A stretch of 64,000 nucleotides of DNA from contig BGZK01000136.1 in assembly GCA_005406025.1 (NCBI GenBank), forward strand, positions 496,001 to 560,000, in the 5' to 3' direction. This document shows, in pieces, positions 25,401 to 37,400 of the stretch; within the stretch, counting starts at the first letter, position 1, and every line of letters begins with the position of its first letter. The stretch is from Eumeta japonica (lineage: Eukaryota > Arthropoda > Insecta > Lepidoptera > Psychidae). Under the pieces are notes generated by a model, which saw nothing but the letters and a program-made list of their open reading frames with translations, did not search any database and was not told the origin of the DNA. The position numbers and the translations under genes were made by a program.

Positions 25401-28400
25401 GAAATGTTAACAAACATTATTATGAAAAACGATAATATTAAAAATTAGTTGCTATCTTGCTCAGGTTTTGATTTTCTAAGGACTTTTAATTTGACCCACG
25501 TGCATAATTGCTTTAATGCCCTGTAACGGTAATATTGCTTGTAAAATACTGTACAATTACGTGACAATTGTTCCAGAAGTTTCCAATAGTATTTGAATAA
25601 TAAAGTAAATAAACAAATAATATTTAAAGAATTTGAGTTGGATATAATGATAATACAGATATTGTATCGCGTACCTATATAAAAATAACAACATAAGAAA
25701 TAATGTGGAAGAATTAAAAAAATATATTATAAGAAAAAAAAAATTTAAACGCTTCGCCAAATCCCATCGAAGGGATATACGTATACCCATCCGCCAGTCG
25801 CCAGACCCGACAGATCTCTGACTGTCTCCCGCAGCCTTTCTCCCGGCCTAAATCGAAAATGAGAACTCACTCTCTGTTCTATTTCTGTGTCACGATAAGA
25901 ACGTCTGCATTACGCCAACGCCTCGGGTTAACGACGATGAAGGTAAGTAAATAATTTATTTTGTGCCCCTCCGGAGATAACTTCGCCGGAATTCCTGGAG
26001 ACGTGTTTTTATATTTCGCCGTTGCTTATCGCGACGTCAACCGAATGATTAATTTTCCAAGGAAATTACCTTCAGATATTTTTTCGTAAATGTGTATTGG
26101 TATTCTTGGATTTAGAAATTGTTACTCTATTGATAGATCATTTTGCGAATCAAATGATAACTTGAATGTAAGTACGATAAGTTCAAAGAATTGTTCTGCG
26201 ATTTTAAGAACGAGAGAATAATTTATTAAACCGTATTCATATCCATATAATGTTATTTTATGCCGGATTAATGTTAACTTTTACTTACAAAATAATTAAG
26301 TACAAAAAATAATTATTAAATGATCATTAGAGCATTAAGATGTTAGTCATATGGAACCGTCTTCTTTTACTTAAAATGCATGTAAACCAAGAATAAATGA
26401 AAAATCGGCAACTCGAAAAATGGCGACACCTTTTTCGGGTGTCATTTCTATATTTAGTGATCAATAACTTACCCTATATCCTGAGGATTTGAAATGGCAA
26501 CCCCGTTTCGTGAGCGTGCTCTTCATCCTGATGCAGAAAGCTCGGTCCATGCCCCTGTAGAGGGCGCCGCTGGCAGCTAAACTCATTTGCGCCGACACTG
26601 TCAAAAAAAACATTGTCAATATTGTTTAGGAATTTGGTTTTGAACTCATGTAACATGATTGATAGACCGACTGAAGATAATTTCTTTTAGTTCTATAATA
26701 AAAGGCAAACACTTATTGTTTCGTTATGTCCGTCCGTTCGTATTTCACAGTCTTACATCTTGTTTTTCCTCGATTCTAATGAAATCGTACAAGTCATAGG
26801 GTAGAGGCGGCTTTTCGAGACAAGAAACTTTTTTCCGCGCATCGTAATGTATGGGAGTTGTGTTATGTGGTGAATTAGAGATTGTTCAGTGAATTTATTT
26901 TCTCGAGTCCTTGTTTTGCGGTTTACCAGCATCTAAAATTTTTAATTTCATACACCCTGTATTCTAATTCTACAATAATGTTTTTTAAAATATTTTCAAT
27001 GAAAATAATTCCTTTTTTAACAAAATCTTTCAGAAATCCGATACCCACAATCTTCACTTATCAAGACCATACGGGTACGTATGTAAATTTTAGTACGATT
27101 GGTGTCTAGGCTCTAAAAATACATTTGTGCCGATATTATTGTAGGTTAGATTTCTAAATTTAGTGATATGATACGAGTTTAGATTTAAACTTAGTACTAT
27201 TGCAAATGTACATAATTTAAGTTTATTCATTGATGAATCCTGCATACAAAAGTTCACCTTCCACCCTGGCTAATTGTTTTTGGAATTAATTTAGAAAAAA
27301 ATAAAGGAATATAGTATATGTTAAATTCAAATATTATTTGAAATTATCATATTTCTCTTTTTAATTTTTGTGCGCTAAAGTGAGTATTATGATACTTCTT
27401 AAGTGTTTAATGAAGAATTTTGATGTTAGGTAATGTTGGTAAATAAAAATATTTTATATTAATCGAAAAAATATATATACATGGACTTTAACTTTGTACC
27501 GATGTTTAATTATTAGACTCAAAAATACATTAGGTAGTGCGTTTGAAATATTTTTATTTAAAAGTTTCAATTAAACATACCTTATTTTTTCAGATATATC
27601 GGAAAAAAAGAAATGTATTCTGGCATAAAAACTGCAGGACGACCATTAATAAAGACCGATCTCGTAATTAAAGGGCTCAATCGGGACATCGAACCCGTCA
27701 GATCTTCTCAGCTACGCCCTAATCGATTTCACTGCCCACCTCCGTTGCGTTATTCGGCCGATGAGGTGTCTCATACTTTTACCTCATTTTATGAGTTCAT
27801 CAATGAAATTTAAGGGTGTTTCTCTACTAAATCCGATACTTGTCTAGCTGTACAATGTATAGGCAAAAAAAAGTTATGCACATAAGTGTGTGTATGCAAA
27901 AAAAAAATACTAAAGAGAGACTTAACAGAATTTCTTTTAAAAGTTATCTTTTTGTATATAATTATATTCCTAATCCACATTCCATGCACATATTTATGTG
28001 TATATATGGATGCGGAAACAAGTTTCAAATTTTTTAACCATAATTGTACTCTGTAATTATTTTCCGTAATTTTTTTTTTTTCAAAGTTTCTATTTAATAG
28101 GATTAGGTTCTAAGTTTTTACTATACGTTATGAATGTTAAAGAAAAATATTTCAAATTAGTTGAAGCTGTTTAGGTAACATTTTGGTAACCACCTGCGAA
28201 ACATTTAAATGTACAGTATTTTTTTTTTTCTTAAAATGTTTGAATTCTTATATTCGTTTACGATATAAGCTTAATACCTTTTTCTAGAAGTTTTGTTTTC
28301 CAGACAAGGAATAACTTAGGCTAAACACCTAATGTTTAACAAGTCACCGTTTAACTATGCAATATCCATATATTCTTCTTCAAATTTCAACTTATTTCCG

Positions 28401-31400
28401 TCATAATTTTCAGAAAAAAAAAAATCCTTAATTACATTAAAAATAGGTAATAAAATATAGAGATACTCTTCCGGCGTTTATGCTTGTATACATACAATTA
28501 GTATACATTGAAAATATTTATTTTTTGTTCATATTTTTTTCATATCAATAAGTAAAAAATTGTTCTATAGAAACAGCATCGTATATTTGTTTACTGTTTT
28601 AACTTTTAGACGTTTTGCAAGGTCGCGAATGTATTTTTTTTTAATGCAATTTATACGTATCGAATTTGTTTACTTCGATGCGCGTACGAAGTTTGAATCA
28701 CTCCATTGTGCGAAGAGACGTAACAAGGGAGTGACTCAGTGGTAAACCATTTCATACCAACGACCTTGAGGTGCGCGATGTTTCTTTTTAAATTTAAATC
28801 CATGTACTTAAGGTGCGGATTATATAAAAAAAATCCAGCGTGTTTTCCTTAAATATAAAGGAAGTAGGAACTGTATTTTGAAACTAAAATTTTGTTTATT
28901 TAGTTATTTAGAAGCGAGTTCAAATGTTTTAGAATGCTGCATTTCTAGTATTACATTATATAAAGGAAGCCACTTATAGATAATTATGCGTAAGTGGCAT
29001 AAAGTAAAAACTATGTTGTGTATGGCGAATGGCTTTTATGATGCAACTATTGAAAAACATCTAAGACTTTTTTACAGAACTTTTGGTGTATAAAATTTTA
29101 ATTGCAAATTTTATTTCTTCTATTTTAGTACTTGCACCTTAAATATTAAGTACTTATTTCCATTAGCTTAATGCTATAAGTTTCTAAGCTGTAAATTTCC
29201 GTTTCCACGTAAACGAAACGAATTGAATTTTCGAAGTTATAATTGTTTTGGCATGTTAAGAAAAGCAGAAGTAGGTATATTTCTAGCACGTGATGGGTCG
29301 ATGTGAACACCATGAAGTTGTCCAATTGGTACGCAATGACGTATAGTATTTCGGCTCATTGTTTAATAACATTCGAATGGACTGCGTGTAGTGTATTCAG
29401 TGCGTCGATCAATGCAATTAAGTAGTACGTACTGTAAACAGACATATATATATACTGGAAATTTCTTTCGCTCACTCTGTCGCGTGAGATGTCATCAGAT
29501 AGATATTGTTGTGACATACGCTTGTAAAGAAAATAGTAAAATATTCTTTCCTTAAAGAAATAACAAAATAAGACTGCGCTTGTTTATCTCGAAATACGTA
29601 GTTGTGATTATTTTTATTTGATATGATATTTTTATTAGTCAGAATAATTTAGAGAACACTGGAGATTTGTTCGTTTACATCAAAGGTAATTAAATATGAT
29701 ATAATTAAAGATGACACACTGATTTATGACCTTGTTTAGATTTTGAGGAATGTTTCAGAATTTAAACGCTGACAGTTAGTTTTTTTCTTGGCCATCAATG
29801 CGTTACCAAGTTAAATGTGATCAATTAAAAAAGTTTTTTGGTTCCGTAGTGCATTTGTTGTACTACAGTGCAATTGAAACACCTGATTTTTTTCTAATAT
29901 TTACTTTTCTTTCTTTCTTCATTATAGAACCCGTGAAGGGTATGTCGTAGCCGTATTTTAAAACGCTTTAAACATTTTTAGTATGTCACATCAACAAATA
30001 TTAACTTGTGTTCTGCTCTTTGAATTTTTAACCGTTTAGTACTTTAAAAAATCAAAATTATAAAGCTGTATAGAAGAATTGGGAATTACCTTGAAATAAA
30101 TATGTTTACATGTTTTTTAGATATATATGGTTTCAGTTTTTAATGCTAACAATGTAATCTCCGACTCATATAGGCACACATGTGGATTTCAATATGATAA
30201 TTATTAAACCTTCAAACGCATAATCGAGCTCATATTACTTTAAATTATTTTTTCGTTAACGGGGGATTACATACCTTGTTTAATTTCAACTTAGTGCGGT
30301 TGCAAAGGAGATTCGATAATGTTGTATGGACTGTGGTTCTAACAATGCACACAGATGACAGTTATATAGAAAAAAAAAGGAGGAAATTTATTATTATAAT
30401 AGTTATATGCTTAAACGCAGATGATCAAAAGCATTAGTGGGTAAAATTAAAATTTTGTAAAAGTTAGCATCTAGGCCTGTGACACCACAATTCGAACTGG
30501 GCAATATTTAAAATTGCACAAACGTGTTTTTCATAAATCGAAGTGTAAATATTCAGTTTACAAACAATTCTGTTTCATAAACCTTTTATTGAAAAATGGA
30601 ATTATCGGGCACACTTTTTTGGTGTACAAAAATGTTCTATTTTCGTATACAAATGTAATTTGATATTATATGCATTAAATGTAGTAACAAAAAAATATAT
30701 TTAACGAAATCGACACTTGCAAGGCAAAAGAAAAAAAAAGGCTCGATCAAGAAATTGAATTATCATTTCGGGGAGAAGTAATATTTTCATATTCACCCTA
30801 AATATTTTCTATATTTTTAAAATCTTTGCGACATTGTCATTAATATGGGGGTAGCCAGAAGTGTTTGGTCTTCATGGTTCACACCGACGTTTGGCCGTCG
30901 TTTGAATCCAAAAGATTGCGAGACGTCGCTGAATGTTCGCAGGCTTCATCGTCATAGTATTATAAAATAATTTTATAATTTATTAAGATAATTTTTCTGT
31001 TATTAAGAAAACATTTACTGCGATCGAGTATATGTTATTTTCTGGACGAGCAATTTTGGTTTTTACTGTGCTACGGCGAGAAGTAGATTTTTAGCTTGAC
31101 TCTTCTTGTGGCACCCTAAAAACTTGCTATGTTTCTGATTCGAGCCCCGTAGAAATCTATAATCTATCTGCACGCCTGTCAATCGGCAGCTAGAGTTTTT
31201 ACCCCGGCTTCTGTTCCTTTTAAAGCGATCTCGACACGGCCGTCGCACCACAATGCGCTTGTCACACTATACACTCCTGATTGATTTTTTTGCTCAAGAG
31301 TCAAACTTTGAGCTTTTTTTTTTACTTCGCCGAGTAAATTGAAAGTAACTTATCCCTTGACGGCAGCCCATTCACGCCGGTAAATTAGATGCTTTATGAG

Positions 31401-34400
31401 GGATCGAAAATGAAGGTGGTTTTTTTTTCGAGGATACGCCTTTGAGGAGTACTAATTAATGATGTTGTAAGAGAAAGATTTTTTGATGGCGAAAAGTTTG
31501 ATTAGAACGTTCGAAGAGGATCTTGAAAAGGTTGTTTCTTAGTTTTGAGTTTGAAATTTTAAGTACAAAGACACATTCAATTCAATCCAAAAATACATAC
31601 CTGTAATGGCCCTTAGTGCTTTGATGTAGATATTAAAGGGAGCAAGCCTAAGTTGTGCAACAGTATGCGAAAAAGACGATAGCCAGTGATGTTTATTGAG
31701 AGATATTGAAGACAAACTCAAGTCTCTCAGTGGCTTACGAACATGTTGTATTTCTCTGAGGAATGAGATCCGCAGCGGAATGAGTTTAGCGATAATATAT
31801 CTACCTTCTAAGTTATTCTAAGGGATTAGTTACTTAAAGAGTGAATCTTTATATTGTATCTTGATTACGCTCGAAATTATGGTATTCATGGTAGTCTAGG
31901 ACCCGGCATTAGAAAAATGTACCCTCATCTGTTAATTGAATCAAATAATGTTTTAAAGGCAGATAACAGTATTATAAATTTATGAGAATAATATTTGCCA
32001 CCGTAGTCCTGCTACTATTAACATTAAACTACTTAACTTTTTTTATGTAGGATGCAAATAATTTCACGGTAACTGCCAGTTATAAATATATGTAGAACTT
32101 TAAAAACTTTACATACGTATTAATATTTTTTGATTAATAGACGAGGGAAATAAGTTCGGCTAGTCTACCTGTCTACACCTGGCTGCAGGTAGCCTTAGCA
32201 GGCATAAAGGTCGCTGCCTATTGTAACAAGGTGTAAAACATCATATTCGAAAATTTTGTACTTGCGATGACCAATAATTGCTCATTGCAAGTACAGATAA
32301 GAAGTAAAAAACGAATAATTAATTAATTAATTGTAGTAGTAGCAGGACTATGATTGCAGACATTAATCTTATAAATTTATAATATTGTTATCTGCCTTTA
32401 AAACATTATTTGATTCAATTGACAGATGAGAGTAAATTTTCTTAATGTCGGATCTTAGACTATGAATTTTCATAGAAAATTAGCAGCTAGAAAATTATTT
32501 ACATATAAATCATATAAATCATAATTGCATTCTTTGGATTCAATTTGGAGCTCAAAATAAGACTATTTATCGCTTACAAGATATTTTAATTTGTTTTTGA
32601 CTCTATTGTTTGAATTGTACTGTTTTTTCTTTTGTTTATCGTGTTTCTAATTTTGATAGATTTGAGAAAGTACAACTGAAATATATGAAACTGAAAAATA
32701 CACTATCGAGCTTTCGTATCCATACAAAAATAGCTGACTACAGAAAAAGAAAATTGATACTGACTCATATTGACTCATTTATTTAATAAATCATTTTCTA
32801 TTTTCATATATATTTCTTTAGCTTAAATAAAAAACAATTATTTTTTGTAAGCTAAATATTACTTATACAAATTCAAGAATACATTTGTAGTATTTTCTGT
32901 CATTAAAAAACATAATTAAACTCATAATTAAAACTTTAAATAATTATTATAACTTTAAAGTTTCGTACACTTTTGCACAATCGTTATTAACATTGTAAAT
33001 CCGAAATTATCTCTGTCTGTCTGTCACGTTCTTACGCCTAAGCCACTGTACCATTTTCATGAAATTTGGCACGGAGATAGTTTGACACCAGGGAATAAAT
33101 ATAAATTAGTTTCTCTTTGTCAATCTATTAGTCTGTATGATTATTCATAGCTCAACAATAGTTAAGCTGATTATAATTTTAAAAATTATTTTTTTATATA
33201 TATAGCTTAATCGAGAGGCAAAGGAGTATGAGCCACCACAGGCAGCGCATTTACGTGCTGCAGTTATGTTGACCATAGATAGCATGGCTCTATCACAATA
33301 AATTGTGTACTAACCCGGGCCGGATCTACCATATGGTTTTTTGGGCTTCAGTCCAGGGCCCCGTGGATTCAAGGGGCCCCCGGCTAAGTCAAGTCAGTCA
33401 AAAATAGATGATATGCGAAAAAATAGGTGGGTACCTAAGTAGTATTAGCCCAGGGCCCCCTTAACTCACGGTCCGGCCCTGGTACTAACACATTTTTCAA
33501 TAAATAGCTACAGCCCATCTTTATGGCTATTGTTTCTACATCTGTTTGTCTGTGTGTTCACTTATAACTCGATAATGACTTACACAATTTTGTTGAAACT
33601 TAAAAATCGGATGGAAGTCATTGTCACATAAAATATAGGTTAATATCTATTTTTTTATTTATTTATCTGTATGACTCCTTATGACTAGAATAATTAAAAA
33701 TCATTAATTTTCTTTATTTTGTCGCCTATGCTTATTGTTTGCTTTATTTAGAGACGGTAGGAATAGGCGATGAGGATTGACAGAAAGAAGGAGAGAGGCA
33801 TGTATGGTGTAAAAGAGTGAAGTAGAGCAGAAACGAGATGGTTAAAAATTTGATTGTAACTATATCATCACTAATAATGATTTAAGAATAAGAAAGTTAA
33901 TAAATTAAAAACAATGATAGAGTTTTTAAACTCTACGTATTTTGTCAGCACTATAATAACCAATAATTATTATATTCAAATTTAATATTTGTAATGATGT
34001 TTGGTTATTTGTAACGCGATTAAGCACAAACGGTCTATAGATTTGGATGTAATTTAGCATACAAGTAGTACATTTTCTGGATTACACACACGGTATTTTA
34101 GTTCTTCTAATAATGCATTCCTGTGCAATAATTTGTTCTCTATCAGAATTAGGAGTGAAAACGAGATTAGAAAAGAGAAGGACGCAGGAGTGGAATACAG
34201 AGCAAGACCGAATCGGAACTGATTGCGAAATTGGAATTCAAAATCGAAAACGGGATCGAATTGATAGCAATATTATTCGATATAGAAAATGAGAAATTAA
34301 TTCCATATTAAGGCAGGCGAAGCTGCGAGCAAAATATATATGCAGCTGCTGGTAAATATATATATATATATACGCCACTTTGTATTCAAAATTTAATGAA

Positions 34401-37400
34401 TATAAATAAAAATATTTACGGAACCAAATATTAGGTTTCAAAAAATTCGTATATATAGATATATATTTATTACGAATCAATATTTGCTGTGTTTACAAAG
34501 TACGCTTAATTACTCGATTACATTGAACGGTTTACCGTGCATCGCCTGTTAAGAATACATTCCGTTTAGATTTTTCTAATACACCAAAAAAGTTATGAAT
34601 TCAAAAAAATATCCCTTTAGTTGTTATTCAAATTTCGAGCATTTTTTTTATGTCGCCACACCATTTTAAATCGTCAATTTCAACCTGCAAATCGACCATT
34701 CGGTCCGCAATCTCGAATGTTCCCAACCGCGTCGAGGTCTACAGTTGTAAAATTAAAAATTAATGTATGACGACACCCCACGGCCGCGAGTGGCGACTGC
34801 CCGCGCGCCGTGAACTGTTATAATTCAATTTTGTTTCTGTGGCTATCTCATCGCGGGACTACCGCGGCCCGATTCGACATAGCGGGTGAGCACTTGCATC
34901 GGTAGTGTCCCCACTGTTCCCTTAATTGAATTCTCGATACTCGAATTTTTTATTATTATTTTTTTTTTTGGTGCATTTAGAAAGTGTCTCACGAAGAAAA
35001 TCTCTTCGGCCAATAATTAATTGTCCGACGGTGTCGGAAGCGGGGAAAAAATTGAGTGTTGTAACTGTAGTTTGTTGCATAAGAGACTTTTTGTAAACAA
35101 TTTTCAAAGTTGATTTACCTCTTCACGTGTTGCAGTGTGTAAAAGAGTAAACATTTAAACAGTTTTAATGGCAAAAAAAAATGTATCAAAATTATAGCAC
35201 TTGTAGTTGCATATCAAAGTAATCTCCTAATAACGATTTCTATAAGTTATTAAAATTAATGTTTCGAAAATTTTCCGAAAAGATACACCAATGAAAAACT
35301 GTACAGCTTGTGAGCATTTGTATTGAAAACAAAAAAAATAATTTAGAAAGTTTAAAGGAAAGAAAAAAATTTCATTAGTAAATTAGAAGGAGTTCGTATG
35401 TGTACTCTCTTAGAATTAATTTACAAATCTTCTTCGAATAAGGAGTGAGCCACAACGGAATTACGCTTTCAGAATTATTTACCTTTATCTATTTCTATCG
35501 ATAGTTTTGGAAACCGAATCTCATCTGAGAATTCATTATTCATCCAGGCACTTTATATTTTAGACTGTTATAAATTATTCATAGCTCAATCATCTTTTGA
35601 CGCATAAACTGCTTATATTCATTATTCTCGATCTATTACTAAGAAGTAATTTTCGTAGAAGAATCTCACCGTCAGGATTGTTGGTTCCGTGCTGGCTGCC
35701 TTCTTCACTACCGGAGGCTGGACTGCTTATAGCGCCACCCCGGCCCGTCAGAGACAGCCCCAGTTGTTCAGCTATTTCTGCATGATCAGCTTGGTGCACG
35801 TAGTCGAATATACTACTACCTGTCATTTCTACCTGTTGACAAAACATTGCATTGCATTAGTTTCTGATATTATATCGAGACTGGACTTCCAGAAATGGTT
35901 TTAAGTGAATTTTTGTTTCAAAAATCTTTTATGAATACATATTTGTTGTTATTGATTTAATCAGTATAAACTACTTCGAATAAATATTTTCTAAACATTT
36001 CACTTAGATAATGAAACTGTCTCTTAGGACATTAACATTTATGACAATTTCCAATGAGATCTACATATTTTATCATGTACCTAGGGTGGCTACTGATTTG
36101 AGTTCCGTAGCCTTTAGAATTAGGCAAATAAGACAATTGATAGACAACTTATCTAACGTTGAGATTGATTTATCTTAGCTACGTTCATAGCATAATCTAG
36201 TAACTATTTAAAAATTATGTAATTGGTTTTACGGGAGTGCTGCTGACGTTCAAACGATATTTGTTTTACAAAATAGCGACGTTCGATCTGTTTATAAGGT
36301 GTTCATTTACTGATTTTAAATTGAGCCGTAATATCTGCCATAACGCTAAGTAATTTTTTTACTTCAATCGAGCATAAGGGATACATCGTAATTATAAATA
36401 AATGGCACATCAAGTTGTAAGCGTCATTCTAAAAACATTATGTTACCTAAACTTTTCGTTGATTAGTCAAAAAGTTGAAAAAAAAATTGTTTTTAATAAT
36501 TGAAAAATGCATCGATTCGTTTTCTTATTTAATTACCAAAAAGGCTTTCAATCGAGGAATGAGCGCTCTAATTTAAAAAAAAAATCGTATTGTTTCAATT
36601 ATATCACAAATAAACACTTTGTAATGGGAGACTACGTTCCAGTGAAATATTTTTCTGTTATTAAACGTATATTTGCCGTGATCAAAAAATAGTATTTTTC
36701 TTAGAGCCTGATAATCCAAGTTTAAATAGAAATTTTTTTTTAAGTACTACTTGTAATCGATTAAATTTTTTATTCTATTAGTAGCTTCGATCGTTAAAAG
36801 TATGCTTCAACACGATTGCCAACAACTAGGTGGCGTTTCGACCAATTTCTCAATCGAACCATTTTATTACAGTTTGCAAATTATGAGATCCCATAACGCC
36901 TTCAACTTTGTCAACTAGATCGATGAGAATGATCTAGAGACGACTGTCAACTACATCATTCATAAAATTACACATTGATATTTGCAAGCGCCAACTGGTG
37001 ACCCTCATTCGGTAACTTTAGGAAAAACCTACGAAACAATACGTTCGCAACTATGAGTTGCCAGTACATAGCCAACTGTGAGTTGCTTGTATATAGCGAA
37101 CTATGAGTTGCCCGTGTATGGCCGAGCCTGATGAGTGTGTGAGGCACGTCTCTTATGAATGGACGGACGCGCGTTTATCAGCCATCGCGCCCCAGGTGGC
37201 GACTTCTTAGAAAGGCCAATAAACAGTGCCTACGTCTCGCGCGCGATATGTTGAGCTTTAATATTCACGCACGTATACTCTGCGATATATGAAAGGGAAA
37301 AGTGAGTTTTCCTCATTTTAGGAAGATGGTCTGATGTAGAATAAATAGAGTATTTTTTTAGCTTATTAACTGATGCAAAAGTATACACCTTAGGGTGATT

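Larger units (their letters stand above)
20022..26472 (-). other. trh intron, 6.5 kb
   Basis: This GT-AG intron contains a hairpin (20971-21004), a tRNA-like SINE (21661-21900), GC-rich patches (22020-22210 and 22840-23060), a possible second SINE in reverse (23420-23712) and a mariner fragment (24590-25520). The stretches 20100-20900 and 25600-26400 show nothing beyond AT-rich sequence. Confidence 0.85.
26598..35669 (-). other. trh intron, 9.1 kb
   Basis: This GT-AG intron contains a long-inverted-repeat element (31884-32468), dispersed repeat tails (33000-33170 and 33500-33640), a hAT MITE with perfect target duplication (33315-33481), a degenerate purine-rich array (34150-34270) and a short TA run (34352-34371). 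A modestly GC-rich patch lies at 34680-34920. From 26900 to 30800 the DNA is AT-rich with homopolymer runs and no features I can support. Confidence 0.85.

Noticed and set aside
25850..25945. Possible plus-strand exon ending in ATGAAG|GTAAGT
   Set aside because: It has a good donor site, but the short translation matches nothing and no partner exon was found.
28725..28790. Another tRNA-like SINE head (GTGACTCAGTGGTAAACC)
   Set aside because: There is an A-box-like string but no B-box at tRNA spacing.
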